Source: Thorsellia kenyensis (GTDB taxonomy: Bacteria; Pseudomonadota; Gammaproteobacteria; Enterobacterales; Thorselliaceae). Taken from it: 45,082 nucleotides of DNA. Shown one piece after another: positions 34,289-43,791 of the stretch. The stretch is taken from assembly GCF_042432445.1 (NCBI RefSeq), contig NZ_JBHLXE010000087.1:1-45082 (forward strand). The letters run 5' to 3'. Both the position numbers and the translations under genes were made by a program. Positions within the stretch are counted from its first letter, which is position 1. The number at the start of each line of letters is the position of its first letter. A model generated the notes under the pieces. That model was not told the DNA's origin, did not search any database, and was given only the letters and a program-made list of their open reading frames with translations.

Positions 34289-35830
34289 ATGTTTAATCGA
34301 GTAAAAATATCAATTGGATTGATCAGTGTTATAGTCGTATTTATGGCACTTCAGGTAGTAAGCAGTGCCTTTAGCTACTTAAGAGCGGAGAAAAACGACC
34401 TGGATTTTAATGATGTTGCATCATTGAATCATCAGTTTGACGATCTTAATCATTCTCTAGCGGGTTTACTTCACGCAAGAATTGAAACTAATCGAGTTGC
34501 ATTAAGGATTGCCTCCGGACGTACTGAAGATTTAGACACTCTACTTCTTAGCGCAGAAGCCGCTATCACGGAAACAAAAAAGAATATTGACCAATTTTTA
34601 AGTGCAGAGCGATTAACTGAAAGAGGTCAAGAACTCACAAGACCAATTAAAGAAAAATCAGATCAAATTCTAGCTGTTTTTACAAAACAATTCCAAGCGC
34701 TCAGAGAAAAAGATGTTGAGGGTTACCTTCAGCATGATGCTGCTAATCTTCAACGTGAGCTTGAAATTGCGTTAAATGAATATGGAAAACATATACAAAC
34801 ACAAATTGATGAAAAAAATGCTGAAAGTATTTTAGCTAAAAAGATCGCAATTATTCAAATTATTATCCTACTGTTAATTGCATTAATTGTCGCTATAGTT
34901 TCTTTTACATGGGTACAAAAAGCCATTAAGAATCCTATGCAGGAATTATTAAAACACTTCCAACTCATTGCTGAGGGTGATCTAACTCAACGCTCTCATT
35001 TCGTAGGTAGTAATGAAATGGGACAGTTATTTGAATACTTTGGTAAAATGCAAGAATATCTAATCAATACCGTAATGATAGTTCGTGATTCTACTAATGT
35101 TATGGTTCGTGGTGTTGAAAAATTAGCTACAGGGAATGATGATCTTTCTGCTAGAACTGAACAACAAGCCGCATCTTTAGAAGAAACTGCAGCTTCAATG
35201 GAAGAATTAACCGCAACTGTGAAATTAAATGCTGATAATGCTAGAGCCGCATCAAATCTTGCATTAGAAACATCTAGTACCGCAGTGAAAGGTGGTGAAA
35301 TCACAGAAACTGTGGTCGTGACTATGCGTCAAATTTCTGATAGTTCGCAAAAAATTGGTGCAATAACTAATGTAATTGATGGTATTGCCTTTCAAACTAA
35401 TATTCTTGCACTTAACGCGGCCGTAGAAGCAGCTAGAGCTGGTGAACAAGGCAGAGGATTTGCTGTTGTGGCTGGTGAAGTACGTAACCTTGCTCAGCGA
35501 AGTGCTCAAGCGGCTCGTGAAATTAAACAACTAATTGAAGAGTCAATTGACAGAGTTTCAGCTGGTTCAGAGTTAGTAGAAAAATCTGGTGATACGATGA
35601 AAGAAATCGTTGATTCAGTTGCTAAAGTGACAGATATTATTGGTGAAATTTCTTCAGCATCTGATGAACAAAGTCGGGGTATTGAACTAGTATCTCAGGC
35701 TGTTAACCAAATGGATCAAGTGACGCAACAAAACAGTACTTTAGTACACGAACTCGCAAGTTCAGCACGCACCCTGGAAACCCAATCTATGGAGTTATCT
35801 AAAGCAGTCGCTGTGTTTAAACTCTCATAA
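34289..35830 (+). CDS. Methyl-accepting chemotaxis protein
   Basis: 513 residues. TM1 is about 6-29, a helical periplasmic sensor (4HB type) spans about 30-188, TM2 (IIQIIILLLIALIVAIVSF) about 189-210, HAMP about 211-265, and the signalling coiled coil follows to the end. The hairpin tip FQTNILALNAAVEAARAGEQGRGFAVVA is complete, with methylation-helix blocks (EQQAASLEETAASMEEL) on either side. It ends AVAVFKLS with no CheR-docking NWETF pentapeptide, so it is likely a low-abundance receptor helped by others. No che genes are in the window. Ligand unknown. Confidence 0.94.
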   Translation: MFNRVKISIGLISVIVVFMALQVVSSAFSYLRAEKNDLDFNDVASLNHQFDDLNHSLAGLLHARIETNRVALRIASGRTEDLDTLLLSAEAAITETKKNIDQFLSAERLTERGQELTRPIKEKSDQILAVFTKQFQALREKDVEGYLQHDAANLQRELEIALNEYGKHIQTQIDEKNAESILAKKIAIIQIIILLLIALIVAIVSFTWVQKAIKNPMQELLKHFQLIAEGDLTQRSHFVGSNEMGQLFEYFGKMQEYLINTVMIVRDSTNVMVRGVEKLATGNDDLSARTEQQAASLEETAASMEELTATVKLNADNARAASNLALETSSTAVKGGEITETVVVTMRQISDSSQKIGAITNVIDGIAFQTNILALNAAVEAARAGEQGRGFAVVAGEVRNLAQRSAQAAREIKQLIEESIDRVSAGSELVEKSGDTMKEIVDSVAKVTDIIGEISSASDEQSRGIELVSQAVNQMDQVTQQNSTLVHELASSARTLETQSMELSKAVAVFKLS

Positions 35831-35954
35831 TTTGAATATTAATTGAGTTTATCATACTGTGTATGTTGAACTAAAATTGACCATAAACTCAAATAGCCAG
35901 GCTCTGCTTGGCCATTTGAAATTAGACACGCTTTTGACTTAACACGTTGCTATA

Positions 35955-36010
35955 GAGTAGTGCACAGAAACAACACCAACATTTTCAAACAGAACCAAAC
36001 GTGAGCCTCA
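35955..36010 (-). other. Degenerate 3' end (D5/D6) of a group II intron
   Basis: Aligned without gaps to 45025-45080, the intact intron end at the right edge, 39 of the first 55 bases match, including ACGTGAGCCTC and CAGAACC. The GAGTAG that starts the intact copy is present. The D5 core has CC-AA-ACG in place of CC-GT-ACG and D6 pairing is lost, so this copy is a fossil. Confidence 0.5.
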
Positions 36011-36140
36011 TATCTCATCCAATACAACATTTAATAGGCTATGGTAATAAATTTTCTTTTTGCTTTTATGTAATACCAACCAGTTCAAAGGCTTTTATGC
36101 CTATTTTGAAAGCCTGCAGAACCTCCTTTTCCTTTCACTT

Positions 36141-36224
36141 AAGAAATATTATGAGTTAGCTTGCGATAATGGTGATAAAGACGGTTGTAATGAATATTCA
36201 GCACTAAATACAAAAGGCTATTAA
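36141..36224 (+). pseudogene. Sel1/HcpA-type repeat protein, C-terminal scrap
   Basis: In one frame up to TAA at 36222-36224: KKYYELACDNGDKDGCNEYSALNTKGY, the typical Sel1-like repeat pattern (Y-Y-x-x-A-C-D-x-G-D-x-x-G-C). Only this last repeat is legible; the frame upstream (QNLLFLSL) has no recognisable repeats. It may be a remnant of a host-interaction protein. Confidence 0.45.
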
Positions 36225-36468
36225 TAACACTGAATACAACCAACACATTAAGGAATTTTAAACCTAAACCGCCTAATAAAGCGCTTTTAATTCATCAGGC
36301 GCATTCCATCCTAAAAACCAAGCCTAAAAGAATAACCAATAACTCATATCAGACATTTTCTCTAAATTTTTAAAAGTTTAAGGTTGTGGCCATCATCTAG
36401 ACTCGCCTTAGCTTGGATCGTATGCTTCCGATTAGCATAGATGCAAAAATAATTTTTTTTCACAGGGC

Positions 36469-36665
36469 TTAAATGGGAGCTGACCAGTGTTTACTATCAG
36501 AGGAGAGTTGATTTAATTGTTCTCTATGACTTCTAAGCCATGCATCCAAGGACTCTTGGATATATTGAGTTCTTTGGATACATCTAGCAGAGAACGGTCT
36601 CCTCGGTTATTAGCCAATTTAGTTGCATTCATTTTAAATTCATCTGAAAATTTTGGGTTAACCAC
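36469..36665 (-). pseudogene. IS3-family OrfA remnant with frameshift
   Basis: From GTG 36665 (SD AGGAG): VVNPKFSDEFKMNATKLANNRGDRSLLDVSKELNISKS, an IS3-type OrfA HTH. The natural continuation LDAWLRSHREQLNQLSSDSKHW is in another frame, so about one base has been lost or gained near 36560. It ends at 36469. OrfB, with the DDE domain, is absent. Confidence 0.7.
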
Positions 36666-36810
36666 ATTTCTAAATCTCCTATTATTTAATGGTAGTGTAC
36701 TATAAAATTATTAATAACTATCCTAATTCATAGGGGATGCGTTTAAACTTTTTCATGGGTCTCTCTTTTTAAAAACAAAAATAAGTATGTATTTTAATCT
36801 TATCCTTGTA

Positions 36811-37480
36811 GGAGGAAGAAGTCCATTACATCAATCGGGAGTTTTTTTCGTTGTTAGAGCAAAAGCAAATATCAATTCTCTTTTGGTAGCAAAATACAAT
36901 GAAATGGGCTTTGAGCTTTCTCATAACGAAATGAAATTGACAGAATGAAAATCTAAAGACCATGATTTTGTTGACATGGATGTACTGTGGGCAAAAACAA
37001 ATACCCCACTTAGAATCATTCAATTTTATGATAGCAAAAGAAAAGGCAAAGATTACCTAATAACAAACTTAGACAAGGCTCAAAAACGTGCAAAAAATCC
37101 TGTCACTTTATGGCTTAAGATGGCAAATTGAACTATTTTTCAAGGAATTAAAATCTTTTTTTAGCCTAAAAAAAGTCAGCACAGGGAACACCCATATTAT
37201 TAAAATGCTAATATAGGCGAGCATTTTAACTTTGATAATAAAGCGTTACGTTGCTTTATCAGTCGGTATTTTATGGCAAACGATTATCTCAACACAGAAA
37301 ACCTGCAGGAGCAGTTGAAGCTGACTTCCGAAATTAATGAATTATCTTAATTCAGAAGAGCAAGATATCAGTTTCTTAGATGAAATTTTCACATTTTTTC
37401 GAAAAATTGTAGGAGACCTAATACGAAACGAGATAAAGAAACGGAAATATTTACATCAGGCTTGATATCTTATTTCCAAA
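36811..37480 (+). pseudogene. IS4-family transposase remnant
   Basis: Broken plus-strand fragments of a DDE transposase: SGVFFVVRAKANINSLLVAKY, LRIIQFYDSKRKGKDYLITNL, and LYGLRWQIELFFKELK at 37106-37153. The last has the full Y-x2-R-x3-E-x6-K (YREK) signature of IS4. At least one in-frame stop and two frame changes separate the pieces. The tail near 37400 reads KNCRRPNTKRDKETE, similar to the scrap near 5130. Confidence 0.7.
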
Positions 37481-37568
37481 TCATATAGATAGAATCAGAC
37501 TTGCACAAAAAACGAACTTAAGTACTACCGTATGATTGAGTATTAGAATCAGAATTTACTAAGCAAAT

Positions 37569-37610
37569 AATTAAACGCCCTGCAATTTTCTTATGGCGTT
37601 TAATTATTTT
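37569..37610 (-). terminator. Hairpin terminator downstream of dps
   Basis: AATTAAACGCC/GGCGTTTAATT, a perfect 11-bp stem with a 15-base loop, 50 bases past the dps stop. It has ATTTTT on its plus-strand side and A/T-rich sequence on both, so it may work in either direction. Confidence 0.7.
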
Positions 37611-37654
37611 TCAATGTGATAAATACTTATAGCTTTTATTCAATTATTAGTGCA

Positions 37655-38125
37655 TTACGCTAAAATACTTCTTAACATCCACGCTGTTTTCTCATGTACA
37701 TCAAGACGTTGGGTTAGTAGATCTGCTGTAGGCTGATCATTTGCTGCATCGACGACATCAAATAGGCTTCTTGCCGTTCTTGCCGTTGCTTCTTGTGCCT
37801 CAACTAAAATTTTAACCATTTCATTTGCAGTAGGAACTGAAGTAACTTCTTTAATTGAACTTAATTCAATAAATTCTTTGTAGCTACCTGGTGCAGGGAA
37901 ACCTAACGCTCTGATTCTCTCGGCAATAATATCTAGAGCATTCCATTGTTCGGTATATTGATCCATAAACATAGCATGCAATGAATTAAAATGAGGCCCT
38001 GTGACGTTCCAGTGAAAATTATGCGTTATAAGATAAAGTGTGAAGCTATCTGCTAAAAGATGGCTAAGGCCATCAGCAATTTTTTTACGGTCTGTTTCGT
38101 TAATTCCAATATTAATAGCAGGCAT
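37655..38125 (-). CDS. dps: Dps-family DNA-protecting ferritin
   Basis: 156 residues from ATG 38125 (SD AAAGGAGAG); an upstream in-frame ATG at 38146 has no SD. The ferroxidase centre is visible: HNFHWNVTGPHFNSLHAMFMDQY supplies the His, Asp and Glu of the inter-subunit site, with EQWNALDIIAERI following. Dodecameric family that stores iron and protects DNA from peroxide. The short N-terminus lacks the long Lys-rich tail of E. coli Dps, more like Pasteurella/Bacillus Dps, so DNA binding may be weak. Confidence 0.93.
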   Translation of the reverse strand: MPAINIGINETDRKKIADGLSHLLADSFTLYLITHNFHWNVTGPHFNSLHAMFMDQYTEQWNALDIIAERIRALGFPAPGSYKEFIELSSIKEVTSVPTANEMVKILVEAQEATARTARSLFDVVDAANDQPTADLLTQRLDVHEKTAWMLRSILA

Positions 38126-38267
38126 GTTACTCTCCTTTATTTTCAAAACATCAAATAGAACATATGATTATCTATGTTCCAAACTCTGAACTATATTGCC
38201 ATAAAGTTGGAGGTAGGTTCAAGTGTTGAAAGTTGTTTAAGAGTAAATTATTCTATGAAAATATTAC

Positions 38268-38915
38268 TTAGCCTCTTTGGTTACCTAAATAAGTGGCAAT
38301 ATGTCCCGTAGCTTCAACATCCTCAAGATCGTGAGTAACTAATAAAACCGGTATATTTTTTTCCCTGACATAGTTAAAAAGCCAATCTCTTACCTTAAAT
38401 CGATTATTTGCATCTAATCTACTAAATGGCTCATCTAAAAGAAGGCCTTTAGGATTTGCTGCAATCGTTCTAACTAAAGCGACGCGGATATATTGTCCTC
38501 CCGAAAGTGTATTTGGCATTTGTTGGCTTATTTCACTTAACCCAACTTGGTGTAATAAGTCCAGAACATAGGCTTTTTTTTCTTTAGATGTGAATTTCTG
38601 AGAAATAGCATAATTGATGTTATCCAATACAGATAAATGAGGAAATAGCATCCCAGATTGAAATAAAATACCTAACTGCCTAAGATGCGGGGCTAAATGG
38701 GTTATAGCTCTACCATAAAGCTCTATTTCACCAGAAGCTGAAAAATAATTTTCAAGGTGCCCCAAAAGATAATTTAATAATGTTGATTTACCACTTCCTG
38801 AGGCGCCCATCAAAGCTTTGATTTCACCTGGTTTAATTTGCATTGTCAGATCATCAATTAACACCTTGTCTTGGGCCATACTTTTTTTTATTGTGATATT
38901 TTTTAATTCTAGCAT
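38268..38915 (-). CDS. ynjD: ABC transporter ATPase YnjD-like
   Basis: 215 residues. Walker A GASGSGKST at 37-45, Q-loop FQSGMLF near 85, signature LSGGQ at 137-141, Walker B LLLDEP at 158-163, and switch His in LLVTHDLED. It starts 3 bases after ynjC ends, so the two are coupled. Third gene of ynjB-ynjC-ynjD. It powers import by the YnjC permease. Confidence 0.93.
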   Translation of the reverse strand: MLELKNITIKKSMAQDKVLIDDLTMQIKPGEIKALMGASGSGKSTLLNYLLGHLENYFSASGEIELYGRAITHLAPHLRQLGILFQSGMLFPHLSVLDNINYAISQKFTSKEKKAYVLDLLHQVGLSEISQQMPNTLSGGQYIRVALVRTIAANPKGLLLDEPFSRLDANNRFKVRDWLFNYVREKNIPVLLVTHDLEDVEATGHIATYLGNQRG

Positions 38916-38918
38916 TTT

Positions 38919-40613
38919 TTATCCTATAGCACTTTCGCTGTACAATTCACTCTTTCTCGTACATTTCCAGAGTAATCCACCCATCAATAATATCAATAAG
39001 GAAAGAGCGATCTGCATAATTGCAAATGCTGCTAATAAGCGCTTACTTCCTCCTTGAGCAAATATAAGGGCTTGGCTATTAAGTGTTTCAATTTCTCCTC
39101 CTGAGAGCAAGAATGTAGGGAGGTATTGATTAAAACTGATTATAAATCCGAGTAGAACCGTAAATATAATAGGGTGAATTAATAGTCTAATTTTTACAAA
39201 AAAATAGCTATAGGCTGGTGTTTTACCTAAACTTAATGACGCATATAGCCATCTTTTATCAAATGCGGCTAATGGCTTTTGTAGCATAAAATAAAAATAA
39301 GGCATCATATAAATCATATGCCCAATTACAACTGCGAAAAACGGGGGGATGTTTAATTGGTTTAACAAAATAAGTATACCCAACAAAAAACCTATCATAG
39401 GCATTAACAGCGGTAAAAAAAGTAACATAGAGGCATAATGTCTAACCTTGGTACCTTTAGTTATTTCAATTAAAAACATCACTATGATAAGAGAGAATAA
39501 AACCGAGATAAATGCTATCAAAAGCGTATTAAACAGTAAAGGTAGACTCAAAATAGCCACTTCTTTCCAATGGACTAAAGTTAGGCTTTCTGGCCACAAC
39601 ATTGGATATGGCCAATATGTAGCAACAGACAAGATAAATAAACCTATTATTCCGAGCACTAGTGTGAATCCAATAAAAAAATTTAAGATAGGCACTCCAT
39701 TCATTAAATATCTGACTGAATAGCTTTTTTTGATTGCACTATGGTGCGTCATAATAAAATGAAATAGATCACTACATATTTTAATAATCAAATGGAATAG
39801 TAATAGTGCGAATAAGCCAAGAATAATTAGCCATCCTCCCAATAAAAAAGCCTGGTGCCTTGAAAATTCATTGGTTTCATTGAATAGTGTTAATATCATT
39901 ACTCCTAGTGTTTGGGGCTCAAAAGGCGCGAGAATAACTGCCATTTCAACATGCCCTATGACAAAAATAATTATCGTATAAAGAGGAAATTTTAGATGTT
40001 GATAAATTTGAGGTAAAATACATCTTATGATTGCAAATGCTTCTTCATAACCAAGGCTTTGTGCAACTTTAATTTGATTTTTGAAATCATGTGTAAGAGT
40101 GACGCCAAGTAAAATGAACCAAATAAATGGGGCCTCCTTAATTGCCATAGCCAATATATAAAACCCACCTGATGGTGAATGTATTAGTGATGTGGTATTG
40201 GGTAATATTGGCCTTTCACTCACAATAAACCATGTAAGCCATCGTTCTAACATACTTGCATTTGAAAAGGTGAGTTCTAATAAAATTGCAAATGTAGGGT
40301 GCGGAATAATAAAAATTGCACCCATTAGTATACTAATTAACTTAAATTGATTTTTTAAAAATGCATAAACGATGAATATGTAGCATAGTATTAATGCAAT
40401 TAAAGTACTTAGCACAGCGACTTTAATTGAAAATATCGAGCTATCAACTAAAGCTGATTTATTAAGATTTGAGAAGCTTTTTGCTATGAAATCCCTAATT
40501 GGCCACTCTATACCCTGCCCTATCATTCCCCAAATAAAACCAAATACGCCATATCCAAGAGGGAGGCTTATTAAAATCATCAATAAAATAGGTAATGCCA
40601 ACTTATTTTGCAA
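38919..40613 (-). CDS. ynjC: ABC transporter permease YnjC-like (two-domain)
   Basis: 564 residues with about 12 hydrophobic segments forming two binding-protein-dependent permease domains joined in one chain (about 50-270 and 340-550). The EAA loop is seen once per half (EEAFAIIRCILPQIYQHLKFP and ASLSLGKTPAYSYFFVKIRL). Fused ThiP/YnjC-like architecture; E. coli YnjC is 511 residues. Substrate is unknown: thiamine-like or another small molecule in relatives. Confidence 0.9.
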   Translation of the reverse strand: MQNKLALPILLMILISLPLGYGVFGFIWGMIGQGIEWPIRDFIAKSFSNLNKSALVDSSIFSIKVAVLSTLIALILCYIFIVYAFLKNQFKLISILMGAIFIIPHPTFAILLELTFSNASMLERWLTWFIVSERPILPNTTSLIHSPSGGFYILAMAIKEAPFIWFILLGVTLTHDFKNQIKVAQSLGYEEAFAIIRCILPQIYQHLKFPLYTIIIFVIGHVEMAVILAPFEPQTLGVMILTLFNETNEFSRHQAFLLGGWLIILGLFALLLFHLIIKICSDLFHFIMTHHSAIKKSYSVRYLMNGVPILNFFIGFTLVLGIIGLFILSVATYWPYPMLWPESLTLVHWKEVAILSLPLLFNTLLIAFISVLFSLIIVMFLIEITKGTKVRHYASMLLFLPLLMPMIGFLLGILILLNQLNIPPFFAVVIGHMIYMMPYFYFMLQKPLAAFDKRWLYASLSLGKTPAYSYFFVKIRLLIHPIIFTVLLGFIISFNQYLPTFLLSGGEIETLNSQALIFAQGGSKRLLAAFAIMQIALSLLILLMGGLLWKCTRKSELYSESAIG

Positions 40614-40653
40614 TTGTTGTTCCTTTAGCTATCATTTTTTATTATTTTCTTCG

Positions 40654-41880
40654 TTATTTATAACGATATCTATTTTCCCATTCTTCGGTTAATGCTTTAT
40701 CCCAACTTGGATGAAATTCACTGAGAGATAAAATATTTTCTTCATTTTGCAATAATGGTATGGATTTGAAATGCGTATTTTCCAGTTCAGTTAATTGGGA
40801 AAAATCTAATACTGTTTTATCCCCCCAATTTTCAGGACTCGCTTTATAGGCTTGCGCTTCAGGCGAAATTAAAAAATTAGCGACAACAAGTGCGGCCTCT
40901 TTATTTTGAGTAAATTTAGATATCGCAATAAAATGAACATTGCTTAAGCTGCCTGCAGGCATATGAAAAAAATCAGTTTCTTTAGGTAAATCGTATCTTA
41001 TTTTCATACCTTGTAAATTTGCCGCATTAAATGTTATTCCCATAGATAAAATTTCATCATCAAATAATCGCAATAAAGTGTTCTGTGAATTGGAAAAATA
41101 GTTACCTTCAAAATATAGATTAGGATGTAATTTATCTAAATATGACCAAAGTGGATAGGTTAATTGCTCAAATTCTTGCCTATTGATTGCATTTACATCT
41201 GAATAAAACCTTGGATCATCCGCCAATTGGGAAAGTGTTTGTTTTAAAAAAGACACTCCTACAAATTCAGGTGGTGCTGGGTAACTAAATCTCCCTGGAC
41301 TATTTTTTGTAAATGATAGAAGTTCCATGGGGTTTTTAGGCAGTGATTTTTTATCAATGATTCGGCTATTGTAGTAAAATGTCAGATTCGCAAGTCCCCA
41401 TGGCACTTCACTTCCTTCCGTAGGAATACCAAAATCCTTTGTTAAAAAGGGTCGTTCGGTAACATTTAACAATGCATAGTTAGGTAAAACATCAACCCAA
41501 TCTTTTAACAGCTTTTGATTTTCTTTTAAAATGGCAAAGCTTTTACCATTGACCCAAAGTAAATCGACGCTACTCACTGCTCCATCTTGTTTTTCACTTC
41601 TCTCAGAGAGCATCAAAGAGACGGCGTCTGTTGTACTGTTTATTTTGATATGTTGAAAATCTATACCGTATCTTTGGCTTAATTGCTCCGAGACCCAAAC
41701 TAAATAGCGATTGATGGAAGGATCACCACCAAAAGCAAAGAACTTTACTCGTTGCCCACGGCTTTTGTTTTCAAGCAAAGCCCAGTCTATTTCATCCGTG
41801 CTAGTCTTCATTGAATAAGGAAGTTTGCTCATTAACGTAAATGATGAAAATAAACAGATAATTAAAACAATAATTTTCAC
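40654..41880 (-). CDS. ynjB: ABC transporter substrate-binding protein YnjB-like
   Basis: 408 residues with a signal peptide (MKIIVLIICLFSSFTLMS). RVKFFAFGGDPSINRYLVWVSEQL and SVDLLWVNGKSFAIL match E. coli YnjB (WFNAWGGDTAINRYLDWV, SVDLLWVNGENF). It belongs to the type 2 periplasmic binding protein group. Encoded first in the ynjBCD operon, 40 bases before ynjC. A YnjE-like sulfurtransferase, present in E. coli, is not found here. Confidence 0.92.
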   Translation of the reverse strand: MKIIVLIICLFSSFTLMSKLPYSMKTSTDEIDWALLENKSRGQRVKFFAFGGDPSINRYLVWVSEQLSQRYGIDFQHIKINSTTDAVSLMLSERSEKQDGAVSSVDLLWVNGKSFAILKENQKLLKDWVDVLPNYALLNVTERPFLTKDFGIPTEGSEVPWGLANLTFYYNSRIIDKKSLPKNPMELLSFTKNSPGRFSYPAPPEFVGVSFLKQTLSQLADDPRFYSDVNAINRQEFEQLTYPLWSYLDKLHPNLYFEGNYFSNSQNTLLRLFDDEILSMGITFNAANLQGMKIRYDLPKETDFFHMPAGSLSNVHFIAISKFTQNKEAALVVANFLISPEAQAYKASPENWGDKTVLDFSQLTELENTHFKSIPLLQNEENILSLSEFHPSWDKALTEEWENRYRYK

Positions 41881-42050
41881 TAATAAATATTCTCCGACTT
41901 ATATTGGACAAAGTATACGCTTGTTTTTAATTTTCTTCATCTTAAAGAATTTTAATCTTTATTTATACTTTCTATCATCGAGCCGTTATAATATAAAAAT
42001 GATGCATGAATGATAACTATATTTAAGTCATCAACTTATAAGGAACACAT

Positions 42051-42638
42051 ATGCAAGATAAAATTAGGGCTATATTTACAGAAAACATTCAAACACAAAT
42101 AGCATGTACTGAAAATTTACCTCAACAAATCGAAAATGCAGTAACTTCAATCGTTAATGGTTTGATACAAGGTCATAGAATTTTATGCTGTGGAGAAGGG
42201 ATTAGTTCATGCTTAGCACAAATTCTTTCTATACATCTTATTAATCAATATGAAACACCAAGACCTAGCTTACCCGCTTTTTCTTTAGGGCATGGCCATG
42301 CGCTACTAGATTTTCATTCAAAAGATAGTGATGAGGGCATATTTGCTAAACAAGTTAAAGCCCTTGGACAAAGTAATGATATCCTTTTTGTTATTTCGCC
42401 TAAAGGTTTGTGCAAAGAAAGCATCCAAGCTATTGAAGCTGCGGTCACTAAAGACATGATTATTATTGCACTCACTGGAGCAGATGGCGGGGAAATTGCA
42501 GGGCTTCTAAATGATAACGATGTTGAGATTAGAATTCTCTCTCAAAATACCTCCAGAATACATGAGATTCATCACTTTGTTATCAATTTGCTTGCAGAAA
42601 TGATTGATAATAGTTTGTTTAACATTCAGCGTAATTAA
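42051..42638 (+). CDS. diaA: DnaA initiator-associating protein DiaA (SIS domain)
   Basis: 195 residues, one SIS domain: GHRILCCGEGISSCLAQILSIHL at about 43-65, then FVISPKGLCKESIQAIEAA and the DiaA-type C-terminus (EIHHFVINLLAEMIDNSLF). DiaA and the phosphoheptose isomerase GmhA are paralogues of equal length; the dolP neighbour identifies DiaA. Tetrameric DiaA helps DnaA load at oriC. SD AAGGAACAC. yraN and lpoA, its usual upstream neighbours, are missing; ynjB is divergent upstream. Confidence 0.92.
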   Translation: MQDKIRAIFTENIQTQIACTENLPQQIENAVTSIVNGLIQGHRILCCGEGISSCLAQILSIHLINQYETPRPSLPAFSLGHGHALLDFHSKDSDEGIFAKQVKALGQSNDILFVISPKGLCKESIQAIEAAVTKDMIIIALTGADGGEIAGLLNDNDVEIRILSQNTSRIHEIHHFVINLLAEMIDNSLFNIQRN

Positions 42639-42733
42639 TACATCTAATGAAAATCATGTTATTATAGTGATGAGTATTTTATAAGCAATTAATTCGTATT
42701 TATTTGGCGTATCTGAAGTTTATAGGGAAAATT

Positions 42734-43330
42734 ATGTATTTTTTATCTAACAACATTAAAAAAGTGAGTGCTATTGCACTTCTTGTATCGTCTGCCTTTT
42801 TACTCCAAGGATGCATTGCTGCTGTTGCTGGTGGAGCAGTTATGGCAACAAAAACAGTGACTGATCCAAGAAGTGTTGGTACTCAAGTAGATGATGGGAC
42901 TTTAGAAATTCGTGTTGAGACCACGATTAGAAAAGATGAGCAGCTCAGAAAAGAAGCCAGGATTTCTGCGACTGCCTATGAAGGGACTGTTGTACTTGCA
43001 GGACAAGCACCCTCCCAAGACTTAATAGACAGGGCCAGACAAATTGCTGAGGGTGTTGATGGCGTTAAAAAAGTCCATAATGAAGTTAGATTAGGCTCGC
43101 CTATAGGTTTAGATGTTGCTGCTAGTGATTCATGGACAACAACCAAAGTCCGGTCACAATTACTGACCAGTAGTGATGTAAAATCTTCAAATATCAAAAT
43201 CAATACCGAAAATGGAGAAGTCTTTCTTTTAGGACTTGTTACTAGACAAGCCGGTGCTTCAGCAGCAAATCTTGCATCGAATACCGCTGGAGTAAGAAAA
43301 GTAATAGTTGTCTTTAATTATTTAGACTAA
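42734..43330 (+). CDS. dolP: Outer-membrane BON-domain lipoprotein DolP
   Basis: 198 residues from ATG 42734 (GGGAAAATT); a TTG at 42704 is rejected. Signal peptide and lipobox LLQGC (Cys27) are followed by two BON domains at about 45-113 (VDGVKKVHNEVRLG) and 122-190 (NTAGVRKVIVVF). Known role: outer-membrane lipid homeostasis and septum localisation; mutants are drug sensitive. It follows diaA as in E. coli. Confidence 0.95.
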   Translation: MYFLSNNIKKVSAIALLVSSAFLLQGCIAAVAGGAVMATKTVTDPRSVGTQVDDGTLEIRVETTIRKDEQLRKEARISATAYEGTVVLAGQAPSQDLIDRARQIAEGVDGVKKVHNEVRLGSPIGLDVAASDSWTTTKVRSQLLTSSDVKSSNIKINTENGEVFLLGLVTRQAGASAANLASNTAGVRKVIVVFNYLD

Positions 43331-43342
43331 TTCATACTTATT

Positions 43343-43379
43343 TTGACTGAGGTCAAATAATACTATTTTCCTCAGTCAA
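43343..43379. terminator. Hairpin between convergent dolP and yeaC
   Basis: TTGACTGAGG/CCTCAGTCAA, a perfect 10-bp stem with a 17-base loop. No U-run follows on either strand, so it may end transcription only weakly or act as a protective structure. Confidence 0.5.
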
Positions 43380-43440
43380 TCTTCGGTAAGACCTAAAGTA
43401 TGGCTAAACCTATGCTATTTTTGCATTCAATGCTATTTAC

Positions 43441-43722
43441 TTAGGATTTTACAACAACCTCTATATTTTCTTCTTTAAATTTATTTTTTAGTGCTTGCTT
43501 GGATTCTTGCACAATTTCACCACTGGTGCTAATAGACATATGATCCGCATGGCTATTATGTCTAGATTGCCAAAGCATGACTAATTTTATTGTATCTTCC
43601 CTCTGTTTTTCAGTTAATTTAACCCCGTCAGCCCATTTCCCTGTTTCTACCGCCTCTACAAGCCTTTTATAGATGTCGGGGGTCATTGAAGCTAATATGG
43701 TTTCTATAGTATTATAGTTCAT
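43441..43722 (-). CDS. yeaC: YeaC-like protein (DUF1315)
   Basis: 93 residues. SMTPDIYKRLVEAVETGKWADGVKLTEKQRE and LVMLWQSRHNSHADHM match E. coli YeaC (SMTPEVYQRLSTAVELGKWPDGVALT; LVMLWQARHN). Function unknown. The 30-base gap to pgl implies divergent promoters. Confidence 0.93.
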   Translation of the reverse strand: MNYNTIETILASMTPDIYKRLVEAVETGKWADGVKLTEKQREDTIKLVMLWQSRHNSHADHMSISTSGEIVQESKQALKNKFKEENIEVVVKS

Positions 43723-43791
43723 ATTTTTTTCCTCTTTATTTCTTTTTTTGCTATGCTTACTATATCATTAAAACGAAGAGGGAGTTACATT

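Noticed and set aside
35848..35889. GAGTTTAT/ATAAACTC inverted repeat after the chemoreceptor.
   Set aside because: Short arms, 26-base loop and no U-run; too weak to call a terminator.
36517..36705. Plus-strand frame of 62 residues.
   Set aside because: Antisense to the IS3 OrfA remnant, which has an SD and HTH homology.
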